Shown in pieces: positions 38,334-46,941 of a stretch of DNA of 64,000 nt. The translations under genes and the position numbers were made by a program. This DNA comes from Shewanella sp. UCD-KL21 (GTDB taxonomy: Bacteria > Pseudomonadota > Gammaproteobacteria > Enterobacterales > Shewanellaceae): NCBI RefSeq assembly GCF_001957135.1, contig NZ_MPHK01000012.1:62001-126000 (forward strand), given 5' to 3'. The number at the start of each line of letters is the position of its first letter. Position 1 is the stretch's first letter. The notes under the pieces are model-generated. The model was not told where the DNA came from and made no database searches. It saw only the letters and a list, made by a program, of their open reading frames with translations.

Positions 38334-38401
38334 TTTACTAAGCACTGGCATTTACTAAGCACTGGCATTAACTAGGCACCAGCATTAACTAAGCAACAGC
38401 A
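38334..38401. repeat. 17-bp tandem repeat, four units, overlapping a stop codon
   Basis: Units start at 38334, 38351, 38368 and 38385. Consensus is about TTTACTAAGCACTGGCA; the first two are identical and the last two diverged. The last unit contains the TAG stop (38389-38391) and final codons of the minus-strand gene. Confidence 0.88.
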
Positions 38402-38892
38402 TAAAGTTGTGATGCTAGGGTTTCGCTCATCTTTCTTTGTATGGTTAATTGCTCAAGAAATTCATTTTGTGCTAATGCTGATGTGTCTGGGGCTAATTGT
38501 TGGTGCTTAAGTTTGGTCAGCAGATCACAATTAGCTAGGGTGATTTGTAAATCTTCATCATATCTCCCCCGCGTGACGACGGCTTCAGGTTTCAACGCCT
38601 GCTGTAAATGAAATTGGCTTAAACCGCTTTCATAAAATTCAGCGGCATGATTAATCGCCTGTTGCTGAGATATATCGCACACTAATACTTGGGGTTTAGG
38701 AATATCTAACTGTTTATATAATTTTTCATCTATTGATAAGTTTTTATCGACTTGAAATTGCGCCATATCGCAAGCGTCATGAGACAACATAGAAAGGAGT
38801 AGCGCGAACTCGCCTCTTCTATGGTGTTCTACTGCATCATTAAGGCGATTGCCTAATTGCAGTTCATTGACTAATGGCGACTCAATTTGCAT
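38389..38892 (-). CDS. VC2046/SO_2500-family protein
   Basis: A 167-residue helical protein that fits the family named VC2046/SO_2500, found in Vibrio and Shewanella (NELQLGNRLNDAVEHHRRGEFALLLSMLSHDACDMAQF). The name is recalled from annotation and also agrees with the gene order here. No catalytic motif, signal or membrane segment is seen. The last three residues (AVA) are encoded by the terminal unit of a 17-bp tandem repeat. Confidence 0.72.
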   Translation of the reverse strand: MQIESPLVNELQLGNRLNDAVEHHRRGEFALLLSMLSHDACDMAQFQVDKNLSIDEKLYKQLDIPKPQVLVCDISQQQAINHAAEFYESGLSQFHLQQALKPEAVVTRGRYDEDLQITLANCDLLTKLKHQQLAPDTSALAQNEFLEQLTIQRKMSETLASQLYAVA

Positions 38893-38971
38893 ATATTTAC
38901 ATCAAATTTATCAAGGTTGATATTTTATCGACCACTTAAACAAATACTTGAGCATTATTTTCGATTTTTCC

Positions 38972-39009
38972 TTTACTTATATTTAATTCGTGACTACTAT
39001 TGCCGCCGC
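38972..39009 (+). promoter_or_regulatory. Stable-RNA promoter for the tRNA-Tyr array
   Basis: -35 TTTACT (38972-38977), 17-bp spacer, -10 TACTAT (38995-39000), then a GC-rich discriminator GCCGCCGC before the first tRNA. The GC-rich discriminator is typical of stringently controlled tRNA/rRNA promoters. Confidence 0.65.
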
Positions 39010-39015
39010 AATTGA

Positions 39016-39100
39016 GGAGGGGTTCCCGAGTGGCCAAAGGGATCAGACTGTAAATCTGACGGCTCAGCCTTCGAAGGTTCGAATCCTTCTCCCTCCACCA
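39016..39100 (+). tRNA. tRNA-Tyr (GTA), copy 1
   Basis: 85 nt with encoded CCA. Class II tRNA with a long variable arm. Anticodon GTA in GACTGTAAATC, T-arm GGTTCGAATCC, and a 7-bp acceptor pair GGAGGGG / CTCCCTCC region. Closely matches E. coli tRNA-Tyr. Confidence 0.97.
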
Positions 39101-39129
39101 TTTGCACAATGATAAATATACCGTTTCGT

Positions 39130-39214
39130 GGAGGGGTTCCCGAGTGGCCAAAGGGATCAGACTGTAAATCTGACGGCTCAGCCTTCGAAGGTTCGAATCC
39201 TTCTCCCTCCACCA
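39130..39214 (+). tRNA. tRNA-Tyr (GTA), copy 2
   Basis: Identical in sequence to copy 1 across all 85 nt. It lies 29 bp after copy 1. Confidence 0.97.
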
Positions 39215-39310
39215 TTTATCGGTTTATGGTTCATTAAAAATCTATTTTATGTGGCCAACATAAATTAGAGGTAACACAAGTAAAAAGTAATAGCGTTAAT
39301 GAAAATATGT

Positions 39311-39395
39311 GGAGGGGTTCCCGAGTGGCCAAAGGGATCAGACTGTAAATCTGACGGCTCAGCCTTCGAAGGTTCGAATCCTTCTCCCTCCACCA
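39311..39395 (+). tRNA. tRNA-Tyr (GTA), copy 3
   Basis: Identical 85-nt gene. It is preceded by a spacer that ends GAAAATATGT, as copy 4 is. Confidence 0.97.
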
Positions 39396-39528
39396 TTCAT
39401 TAGCAAAAATATTTAAAATTGATTTTATTTATGTGGCCAACATGGTTAAAATTGATTGCAAATATTTAAAAATATAGATGTAACGTTATACCCAGTTAGA
39501 CCGACGTAAAAAGTAAAAGAAAATATGT

Positions 39529-39613
39529 GGAGGGGTTCCCGAGTGGCCAAAGGGATCAGACTGTAAATCTGACGGCTCAGCCTTCGAAGGTTCGAATCCT
39601 TCTCCCTCCACCA
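39529..39613 (+). tRNA. tRNA-Tyr (GTA), copy 4
   Basis: Identical 85-nt gene. The spacers before copies 3 and 4 share ATGTGGCCAACAT and the end GAAAATATGT, which points to tandem duplication of a tRNA-plus-spacer unit. No clear terminator follows in 39614-39903; that AT-rich stretch holds nothing else I can name. Confidence 0.97.
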
Positions 39614-39903
39614 TTTCTTTTAGTTACTTTAGTTTACTCAAATCATTTCATTTAAATCAGTTCATTTCAATTAGCTCAATATCAATTCGCACAAGTTGCA
39701 CTTCATTTTTATCGTCATTAATTTCCTTAGTTTTAAATTCAGTTTAAGTTTCACAGCCTTATCCTACACAATTATCCATATCGAATATTACTTGGCTATC
39801 CTGCGTCAAAATGTAACCTTGTTGATAAAACATTAGAATTTAACTTCCTGATCTTGTTATTTATCTTTAAGATAATCTGATTACAGCAAACTTAGGATGT
39901 CAG

Positions 39904-40971
39904 ATGTCTAAACAATGGGTTAATCAAGCCATAGCTAAAATTGAAGCTGATTTTCAGCGCAGCGCCGATACACATTTAATTAAGTTAGAGCTTCCACAAC
40001 TAACTGGCATCGACATTTATCTTAAAGATGAAAGCACCCATCCTACAGGCAGTTTAAAACACCGATTAGCCCGCTCTTTGTTTTTGTATGCGATTTCAAA
40101 TGGGTGGGTTAATGAAAATACCACCATCATAGAATCATCATCTGGCAGTACTGCAGTATCTGAAGCATATTTTTCTCGTTTACTTGGGCTACCTTTTATT
40201 GCGGTAATGCCAGCCACCACCGCGAAAAAGAAAATCCAACAAATTGAGTTTTATGGTGGTCGTTGTCATTTTGTAGACAAAACTGATCAAATCTATGCAG
40301 AGTCTCAGCGCTTAGCGGCGCAACTCAATGGCCATTATATGGATCAATTTACCTATGCGGAGCGTGCCACCGATTGGCGCGGCAATAACAATATTGCTGA
40401 TTCTATCTTTAATCAGATGCAAAAAGAGCCGCACCCAATTCCTGCATGGATTGTGATGAGCCCAGGCACTGGCGGTACCTCAGCGACCATTGGCCGCTAC
40501 CTAAATTATCAACAACTTGATACTAAACTGTGCGTGGTAGACCCTGAAAACTCGGTATTCTATGACTACTATATAAATGGTGATGCCAGTATTACCAGCG
40601 ATAAAGGCAGTAACATTGAAGGCATTGGTCGCCCACGGGTTGAACCGTCTTTTATCGCAGGTGTCGTGGATGAAATGAAAAAAGTCCCTGATGCAGCATC
40701 CATTGCGACCATGAACTGGTTAGCACAGCTTATTGGCCGTAAAGTGGGGCCATCAACAGGGACTAATTTATATGGCGTGTTGCAGTTAGCCTGTCAGATG
40801 AAACTAAAAGGCGAAACAGGCTCGTTAGTGACCTTGCTGTGTGATTCGGGTGAGCGCTATTTAGATACTTATTATAATAATGAGTGGATTAACAACAATA
40901 TCGGCTGTACTGAACAATATGACCTAGAGTTGCAGCATTTTAATAGCAGTGGTTGTTTGGGGAAGTTATAA
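39904..40971 (+). CDS. PLP-dependent cysteine synthase-family enzyme (possible L-cysteine desulfhydrase)
   Basis: A 355-residue fold-type II PLP enzyme. The PLP Lys is in [15 protein letters not shown], the cofactor phosphate loop is [15 protein letters not shown], and the substrate loop reads [12 protein letters not shown]. The plan resembles Cds1-type cysteine desulfhydrases annotated as PLP-dependent cysteine synthase family proteins, rather than CysK/CysM. Expected chemistry is beta-elimination or replacement on cysteine or O-acetylserine, so direction of flux is uncertain. It stands alone and ends in a strong hairpin. Confidence 0.85.
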   Translation: MSKQWVNQAIAKIEADFQRSADTHLIKLELPQLTGIDIYLKDESTHPTGSLKHRLARSLFLYAISNGWVNENTTIIESSSGSTAVSEAYFSRLLGLPFIAVMPATTAKKKIQQIEFYGGRCHFVDKTDQIYAESQRLAAQLNGHYMDQFTYAERATDWRGNNNIADSIFNQMQKEPHPIPAWIVMSPGTGGTSATIGRYLNYQQLDTKLCVVDPENSVFYDYYINGDASITSDKGSNIEGIGRPRVEPSFIAGVVDEMKKVPDAASIATMNWLAQLIGRKVGPSTGTNLYGVLQLACQMKLKGETGSLVTLLCDSGERYLDTYYNNEWINNNIGCTEQYDLELQHFNSSGCLGKL

Positions 40972-41022
40972 AAATTTAGCCGTGACTAGCTAAAAAAACT
41001 AGCCATAAAATCAGTTATAAAA

Positions 41023-41060
41023 AAAAGCCCCGCCCAATTGACATTAGGCGGGGTTATTTT
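41023..41060. terminator. Terminator between the PLP enzyme gene and queE
   Basis: A CCCCGCC (41028-41034) / GGCGGGG (41047-41053) stem flanked by A-rich and T-rich tracts. It can serve both convergent genes. Confidence 0.85.
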
Positions 41061-41072
41061 TCAATATCTTAG

Positions 41073-41741
41073 TTAATCGATATCTAAATATTTATGGGTC
41101 TGAATTGATAAGCGCCAATTACGGCTTATACAGGTTTTCATGGCAAGTTCAGTTGCCCGCGGCTTTTGACTAATAGGCTGTAAACAAATGGTTTTATTGG
41201 TTACATCAATATCAGTTAATAACTCATCAAGTTCATCAATATGATTTTGAGTGGCGATGGGATGCTTAATTTCATTAGCACGCACTAGCGCCGTCGTTAG
41301 GACTTTATAACCGCCTTTCATATTTACTTTGGGTGACACGGTAACCCACACTTGCTCATGACAATGAATCTCGAAAGTGCCACTGGTTTCAATCTGCACA
41401 CTGTTGCCAGCTTCAATCAACTGGCTGGTCAACTCACTTAAGTCATATAAACATGGCTCGCCACCAGTAATGACAATATGTTTTGCAGTAAAACCTTTTT
41501 CTGTAAATGCTGCTAATAATGAACTGGCATCATGATTTGCCCAGCGTCCAATGGTGCCATCCACTGCAATCACTTGTTGTTGAGAAACCTTGTTTGCTTC
41601 TAATACATCCCAAGTCTGTTTGGTATCACACCAAGCACAGCCTACAGGACAACCTTGCAAACGAACAAAAATTGCAGGAACGCCGGTAAAGGTGCCCTCA
41701 CCTTGGATGGTTTCAAAAACTTCATTAACTGGATATTTCAT
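41073..41741 (-). CDS. queE: 7-Carboxy-7-deazaguanine synthase QueE
   Basis: Radical-SAM enzyme that makes 7-carboxy-7-deazaguanine from carboxytetrahydropterin in queuosine synthesis. It has 222 residues and matches E. coli QueE end to end: INEMFQTLQGEG-like start, the cluster motif RLQGCPVGCAWCDTK (residues 28-42), VITGGEPCLYDL, VTVSPKVNMKGGY and the NWRLSIQTHKYLDID end. Divergent from queC, the next enzyme in the pathway. Flavodoxin (fldA, also in this window) is a likely reductant for such enzymes. Confidence 0.96.
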   Translation of the reverse strand: MKYPVNEVFETIQGEGTFTGVPAIFVRLQGCPVGCAWCDTKQTWDVLEANKVSQQQVIAVDGTIGRWANHDASSLLAAFTEKGFTAKHIVITGGEPCLYDLSELTSQLIEAGNSVQIETSGTFEIHCHEQVWVTVSPKVNMKGGYKVLTTALVRANEIKHPIATQNHIDELDELLTDIDVTNKTICLQPISQKPRATELAMKTCISRNWRLSIQTHKYLDID

Positions 41742-42086
41742 TTAGCTGCCTTATTCTCAGTAAGGGCGCATTTATAGTGTATTTTTACTGTAGCTGCAAC
41801 CATTAACGGCCATGATCATGACTGCTTAGTAGCTTAGCTGCCAGCTTATTGCATATGACTGCTGCTAGCTGATTATAATTTAGTCTTTTAATTGCCGCTT
41901 TTACACAAAGGCCACTGGTAGAAAAAGCTCACAAAAAACTCTGCTAAACAATATTCAAATAACCATGAAAGTTATTGTTAATGTCGTTATAATTTAGCGC
42001 TTAATCAACTGCTTCAATTAATTAACGGTTTCAATGAGCTTACTCTAGGAACATGTTGATATATTTATATTTTAATGGTGAAAAAA

Positions 42087-42779
42087 ATGTCTAAAGCAAT
42101 TGTCGTATTTAGCGGCGGTCAGGACTCTACAACCTGCCTTATTCAAGCAATGTCTCAATATGACGAAGTACATGCTATCACCTTTGATTATGGCCAGCGC
42201 CACCGTGAAGAAATTGAAATTGCCCAATCACTTGCTAAAGAATTAAACATAGCCAGCCATAAAGTGATGGATGTGGGTTTACTCAATGAGCTTGCGGTAT
42301 CAGCACTTACCCGAGATTCAATTCCGGTATCCCATGAGATCATGAACAATGGACTGCCCAATACCTTTGTTCCTGGCCGCAATATTCTCTTTTTAACCTT
42401 AGCGGGCATTTATGCTTATCAGCTTGGTTGTGATGCGATTATCACCGGTGTGTGTGAGACTGATTTTTCTGGTTATCCCGATTGTCGTGATGAATTTATT
42501 AAGTCGATGCAGCAATCATTAGCCTTAGGTATGGATAAACCCTTGCAAATTGTTACGCCATTAATGTGGCTTAATAAAGCAGAAACGTGGGCGCTCGCTG
42601 ATAAATACCAAGCATTAACCTTAGTCAGAAATGAAACCCTCACTTGCTACAACGGTATTAAAGGCAGTGGCTGCGGTGATTGCCCAGCGTGTACCCTGCG
42701 TCAACGTGGTTTAGATGATTATTTAGCTAATGCTGACACGGTAATGGCAGAACTAAATCATAAAATGGCGAAGGCTTAA
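42087..42779 (+). CDS. queC: 7-Cyano-7-deazaguanine synthase QueC
   Basis: ATP-dependent conversion of 7-carboxy-7-deazaguanine to preQ0. It has about 230 residues: the PP-loop [44 protein letters not shown], and the zinc site [20 protein letters not shown] prefer the ATG at 42087 ([11 protein letters not shown]), which matches the family start, over an ATG at 42075. The 345-bp queE-queC region carries a possible TATAAT (41988-41993) but no recognisable preQ1 riboswitch. Confidence 0.96.
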   Translation: MSKAIVVFSGGQDSTTCLIQAMSQYDEVHAITFDYGQRHREEIEIAQSLAKELNIASHKVMDVGLLNELAVSALTRDSIPVSHEIMNNGLPNTFVPGRNILFLTLAGIYAYQLGCDAIITGVCETDFSGYPDCRDEFIKSMQQSLALGMDKPLQIVTPLMWLNKAETWALADKYQALTLVRNETLTCYNGIKGSGCGDCPACTLRQRGLDDYLANADTVMAELNHKMAKA

Positions 42780-42793
42780 AATAGGTTTACGAC

Positions 42794-43435
42794 ATGGCAA
42801 CCAAGCAGACTCAAATTGGCGTATATGTTTTTGCAATTATGGTGAGCGTTATTTGCGCTGCATTATTTGCCTTAAATTTAATGCCGATTGGCCAAATTGA
42901 TATCGATAATTTGCTGGCTTATCGTTATGAGTTAATTACTCAAGGTGAATGGTGGCGCTTACTCAGCGGCAATATGCTCCATACTAACTTGTGGCATTTA
43001 CTGATGAACCTCGCCGGTTTTTGGGTGATTTTGTTTTTACATGAAGTGCATTACAAACAGCATAGCGTTAAACTCGCAGGCTTATTTTTGAGTTTGGCAA
43101 TGCTTGAAGGGCTCGGCTTATATTGGTTTTACCCTGAGCTTAAAGGTTATGTGGGGCTTAGCGGGCTATTACACGGCCTTTTCACCGTTGGCGCTTTGCT
43201 TGATATCCGCAAAGGCTTTAAATCAGGCTATTTGTTATTGTTAGGGGTCATCATCAAAGTCGGTTATGAAACCTATTTTGGCGCCAGTGACAGCGTCAGT
43301 GAGCTGATCAATGCTAGGGTCGCCACCGAGTCTCACTTAATTGGCGTTGTTAGTGGTTTGCTGTGCGGTTTAATTTGGTTGCCGTTGAGTGGTTATTTTA
43401 AGCGCGCTCAAACACTGTCAACAAGCCACAATTAA
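42794..43435 (+). CDS. rrtA: Rhombosortase (GlyGly-CTERM processing protease)
   Basis: A 213-residue rhomboid-superfamily intramembrane serine protease with about six membrane segments. The catalytic Ser is in GYVGLSGLLHGLF, and the His in the last helix is in ATESHLIGVVSGLL. An upstream WWRLLSGNMLHTNLWHLLMN is typical of rhomboids. The compact size fits rhombosortase, which processes exported proteins with a GlyGly-CTERM tail. No such tail is obvious among the proteins of this window, so its substrates lie elsewhere. It follows queC by 14 bp, and its 3' end overlaps the convergent GNAT gene by 4 bp. Confidence 0.85.
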   Translation: MATKQTQIGVYVFAIMVSVICAALFALNLMPIGQIDIDNLLAYRYELITQGEWWRLLSGNMLHTNLWHLLMNLAGFWVILFLHEVHYKQHSVKLAGLFLSLAMLEGLGLYWFYPELKGYVGLSGLLHGLFTVGALLDIRKGFKSGYLLLLGVIIKVGYETYFGASDSVSELINARVATESHLIGVVSGLLCGLIWLPLSGYFKRAQTLSTSHN

Positions 43436-43887
43436 GCATCATTTTGCGCTTGCTGATATATATTGGGTCGCCAAATTTGCATTAATATTTCTGGGTTATC
43501 TACCGGCAAAAAACCATACTGAGCATAAAGGCCATGAGCATCTTTTGTGGCCAACATCATTCTCCTTAATCCTTGCACATCAGGGTGACTTATAACCGTT
43601 TCGATAAGTAACTTACTTAAACCAAGCCCGCGGTGCGGCTTAGTAATAAAAACATCGGCCAGATAGGCGAATGTGGCTCTATCTGTGATAAGGCGGGCAA
43701 ACCCCACTTGCTCGCCTTGGTTAGTAAAGACCCCAAAACATAAAGAATGCTCAATGGCCTTAGCTAATACCGTTTTGGGCATGCCTTTAGCCCAATAGCT
43801 TTGTGAGATAAAACCGTGAATAACACTCAGATCTAATTGATGTTTATCCGTAGAAATAACATAACCCTTGCTGCCTAACTGCTGCAT
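43432..43887 (-). CDS. GNAT-family N-acetyltransferase
   Basis: A 151-residue GNAT protein. The acetyl-CoA-binding region is YLADVFITKPHRGLGLSKLLIETVI, where RGLGLS is the pyrophosphate loop. It ends with LYAQYGFLPVDNPEILMQIWRPN, a common GNAT C-terminus. The substrate is unknown. It overlaps the end of rrtA tail to tail. Confidence 0.87.
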   Translation of the reverse strand: MQQLGSKGYVISTDKHQLDLSVIHGFISQSYWAKGMPKTVLAKAIEHSLCFGVFTNQGEQVGFARLITDRATFAYLADVFITKPHRGLGLSKLLIETVISHPDVQGLRRMMLATKDAHGLYAQYGFLPVDNPEILMQIWRPNIYQQAQNDA

Positions 43888-43949
43888 TTACGCCCCTTAA
43901 CTAAGATTTATTCAGTTTAAGTAACACACATCGCTGCCCAAGCTTATGT

Positions 43950-44549
43950 TTAACCCAACACTTGCTTAGTATATTGATATAACTGCTGAGCACCTAAGTC
44001 TGTTGATTGTGCCAAACCCGCTAATACGCCAAGTTGATCAGCCTCTGAGCGATGTTGGCCTAACTTGAACTTCCCTTCTATGCAAGTAATGGAAATTTTA
44101 AAACCCACAATGGCTTTAGCCAATTTATCGCGGTAATCATTCGGGATAAAACCACCATGTTGTAATAACTCAGGCTCATATTTAGCTATGGTGTCCGTTA
44201 AATGCAAGATGGTTTCATCGTTATCAGTTAGCTCAAAAGTGCCGGTAACATGCACCGCTGCATAATTCCACGTGGGTACGGCAGGAAAGCCGTCATACCA
44301 AGTGGGTGATATATACCCATGAGGTCCAGAAAAAACTGCCAGCACCGTTTGAAAATTCAACGTTTCCCAATGACTATTGGCTTTTGCCATATGACCATAT
44401 AACGTGTGATTACCATCAGCATCTGTTTTAAGGATCAATGGCAGATGAGAGGCTTGTAAATCGCTTGAACTAAGCAGCGCAAAGCCAAACTCTTGTATAA
44501 AATCTAATGCCTCATTAGGCTGCATTTGTAATTTTTTAGCTAGGTACAT
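43950..44549 (-). CDS. PaiB-like FMN-binding protein
   Basis: About 199 residues of the PaiB family, described as FMN-binding negative transcriptional regulators with a split-barrel fold. Visible pieces are LPLILKTDADGNHTLYGHMAKANSHW, AVFSGPHGYISPTWYDGFPAVPTWNYAAVHVTG and GFKISITCIEGKFKLGQHRSEAD, all standard for the family. I prefer the ATG at 44549 because AAGGAT lies at good spacing; 44555 overlaps it. The role here is unknown, as the PaiA acetyltransferase partner is not recognised, although a GNAT gene lies downstream. Confidence 0.85.
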   Translation of the reverse strand: MYLAKKLQMQPNEALDFIQEFGFALLSSSDLQASHLPLILKTDADGNHTLYGHMAKANSHWETLNFQTVLAVFSGPHGYISPTWYDGFPAVPTWNYAAVHVTGTFELTDNDETILHLTDTIAKYEPELLQHGGFIPNDYRDKLAKAIVGFKISITCIEGKFKLGQHRSEADQLGVLAGLAQSTDLGAQQLYQYTKQVLG

Positions 44550-44590
44550 GATCATCCTTAATATGCTGGTGTAACTTTTGAGTGCAAGTG

Positions 44591-44667
44591 CTGAAAGCTA
44601 AGTGCTAAGTGCTAATAGTTAATAGCTAATAGCTAATAGCTAAGTGCTAAGTGCTAAGTGCTAAGAG
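44591..44667. repeat. Heptanucleotide tandem array, 11 units
   Basis: Contiguous 7-bp units: CTGAAAG, CTAAGTG x2, CTAATAG, TTAATAG, CTAATAG x2, CTAAGTG x3, CTAAGAG. It lies in the 148-bp gap between the Nudix and PaiB-like genes, both on the minus strand. Confidence 0.92.
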
Positions 44668-44703
44668 CAAGCGCTAGTCGTGGTGCATGTCTAAATAAAC
44701 GCA

Positions 44704-45153
44704 TTATTTCGTTGCAAGAAACAGCTGTAACCTTTGCTGTAATGGCGCTATCCCATCAGGATGAGTCAAATAGTCAGCTATGGTCATCAATTGCCAGTAT
44801 TGGCCTTCTGAGCCAAAGTTAATCGCATCAAGTTCAGTTTGAGTGATATAAGCAACAAAAAAATATGAATCGCCATTTGCCGTTTGATTGATCCCTCGCT
44901 GTTTATATATCAAACGCTCTATTGGCAGCGCAATAGCAAATTCTTCATCTAGCTCTCTAAGCACACACTCTTGGGCTGACTCATTGCCTTCGCGGCCACC
45001 ACCGGGAAAGTCCCATTGATTTGCAAATGGAATACTGGCTATATCATCCCGTAAATACACTACTATTTTATCTTCAAAAATAAGGGCCAACTTGCAACCA
45101 GTGAATGATTCAGTATCTGTTTGCTTAGTTAACCCTTGTTGATTAGCTAGCAT
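44704..45153 (-). CDS. Nudix hydrolase
   Basis: A 149-residue Nudix protein with a complete catalytic box, GGGREGNESAQECVLRELDEEF (about residues 51-72), fitting GX5EX7REUXEEXGU except in the last positions. It hydrolyses a nucleoside diphosphate linked to some other group; the substrate is unknown. Predicted cytoplasmic. Confidence 0.88.
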   Translation of the reverse strand: MLANQQGLTKQTDTESFTGCKLALIFEDKIVVYLRDDIASIPFANQWDFPGGGREGNESAQECVLRELDEEFAIALPIERLIYKQRGINQTANGDSYFFVAYITQTELDAINFGSEGQYWQLMTIADYLTHPDGIAPLQQRLQLFLATK

Positions 45154-45276
45154 AATTTGTCAGCGACTCCACAGTTGATTTAGTTTTTACTATCCCATAA
45201 AAAAACCAGTGGTGATACTGACAATGATTCAGTCTCAACACTGGTTTAATGCTAACCGGCCTAATAAACTTATGCC

Positions 45277-46656
45277 CTAAGCAATAACAATAAACCCAAT
45301 AAAGGTAATGCTTGCGGCAATAAGTGTATAAGGTAATTGCGTTACCGCATGGCTAACTAAATTACAGCCTGCACCTTGGGCCGCGAGTACAGTGGAGTCA
45401 CTGTAAAAGCATGCTTGGCTACCAAAGGATGATGCTGAAAGCAGCGCGCCAATCACTAATGGCATATCTGCGCCAACAGCTTGGGCTAACGGCATAACAA
45501 TAGGGATTGAAACCGCAAAAATGCCCCAGCTTGAACCTGTAGCAAATGCTAACACCGCCATTGCGACAAATACCACTGCTGGTAACATTTGCGCGGTCAT
45601 ATAAGGGCTTAAGCTTTCAATCACAAATTGTGGCAGCAATAATTTATCGCAAACATCTTTAAATATAAATGCAGCAATTACAGTACCAATAGCAGGTAAC
45701 ATGCTTTTAAAGCCATCAATCATTTGCTCCATCATATCGGAGAATGGCATTAATTTTTGCACCGCATAATAAGGAATGGTGATCAGCATTGTTGCTAACA
45801 ACCCAAGCCAGACATCAATATCAAAGTACACGGTAAAACCAACCAGTAAGATGATGGGCACTAAAAAATTATGTAACTTGCCTTGTTCATCTGCGGCGCT
45901 GAAATTGTCTTCAATGGCCTTAACCCCATAGTCATCACTGGTATGGGTTTCTACAGACTCATCCACAGGAATACCAATACCTTGCTTAGCTTTTAGCTGG
46001 GCTTTTTTCATCGGCCCAATGAGTGGGATAACTCCTAAAATAACCAATGGCACCATGATCACTGCCACCCAAGCATAAAGCATATAAGGAATTGCTTGCA
46101 TATATACCGCAATGCCCTGCCCGGATTCTGCAATGCCATTGTCCACTAATAAACCGCCGAAAAAGACAGCCCAAGTTGATAACGGCACCAGTACACAAAT
46201 AGGCGCCGCGGTTGAGTCAACCACATAGGCGAGCATTTCACGGGAGATTTTATATTTATCGGTGACGCGCTTCATGGTCTCACCCACAGTAAGCGCATTA
46301 AGATAATCATCGATAAAGATGGCCACACCCAATACAAAGGTCATCATTAATGACGATTTTGGCCCTTTCGCCACCCGTAAGGCTTTTTTACCAAAGGCAA
46401 AAGCGCCGCCGGTCCTGACTAATAACGCGATCAAGGCACCAAAAGTGCCGCACACTAATATAAGCCAACCTATGGTTTCATCTGCCATCACACTGAGTGA
46501 TATTTCTGAAAAGTTATTCAATGCTTCTGCTGGATCTAGCATCAATAAACCCACAACTGCGCCTATCACTAAGGCGAGGATCGGTCTTCTTAATAAAATC
46601 GCTAAAATTATAACAACCAAAGGCGGGATCAAACTGATCGCAGATGGCTCTGTCAT
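45277..46656 (-). CDS. NhaC-family Na+/H+ antiporter-like transporter
   Basis: A polytopic transporter of about 459 residues with 11-12 hydrophobic segments, including the family region GVAIFIDDYLNALTVGETMKRVTDKYKISREMLAYVVDSTAAPICVLVPLSTWAVFFGG. The Asp residues in FIDDYLN and VDSTAAP suit cation translocation. The C-terminal FATGSSWGIFAVSIPIVMPLA is also typical. I take the ATG at 46656; a GTG at 46659 is equally in frame. It probably exports sodium in exchange for protons. Confidence 0.85.
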   Translation of the reverse strand: MTEPSAISLIPPLVVIILAILLRRPILALVIGAVVGLLMLDPAEALNNFSEISLSVMADETIGWLILVCGTFGALIALLVRTGGAFAFGKKALRVAKGPKSSLMMTFVLGVAIFIDDYLNALTVGETMKRVTDKYKISREMLAYVVDSTAAPICVLVPLSTWAVFFGGLLVDNGIAESGQGIAVYMQAIPYMLYAWVAVIMVPLVILGVIPLIGPMKKAQLKAKQGIGIPVDESVETHTSDDYGVKAIEDNFSAADEQGKLHNFLVPIILLVGFTVYFDIDVWLGLLATMLITIPYYAVQKLMPFSDMMEQMIDGFKSMLPAIGTVIAAFIFKDVCDKLLLPQFVIESLSPYMTAQMLPAVVFVAMAVLAFATGSSWGIFAVSIPIVMPLAQAVGADMPLVIGALLSASSFGSQACFYSDSTVLAAQGAGCNLVSHAVTQLPYTLIAASITFIGFIVIA

Positions 46657-46885
46657 CACGGTTTTCCTTGAAAAAAGAGAGATTAATAATGAACAAGAAA
46701 ATAATGTCGAATTGTATTTTAGTCAACAAAAACTAAACACAATATTGAAATAAATGAGGATTTATTAAAAAACAACTCGCGGAATATAAATTCACTGCGA
46801 CCGAATAAACAGTCACAGTGTTCACGACAATGACTAATCATAGCTTAGTCATTATTAGTTTTTACGGTGATATTAGCTACACCAT

Positions 46886-46923
46886 TAGCAGCACGAGTAC
46901 TATCTAGCAGCACGAGTACTATC
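46886..46923. repeat. Direct 19-bp duplication
   Basis: TAGCAGCACGAGTACTATC occurs twice in perfect tandem, 19 bp beyond the stop of the hydratase-family gene. Confidence 0.85.
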
Positions 46924-46941
46924 AACACTTTTTAACAAATA

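Noticed and set aside
38936-39215. Open frames across the tRNA-Tyr genes with repeated peptide sequence
   Set aside because: They are antisense to the tRNA genes; the repeated peptide is simply the tRNA sequence translated.
41742-42086. A preQ1 riboswitch between queE and queC
   Set aside because: I could not find the required stem-loop and A-rich tail arrangement in either orientation.
44591-44667. CRISPR array
   Set aside because: The units are 7 bp and contiguous, without spacers, and no cas genes are near.
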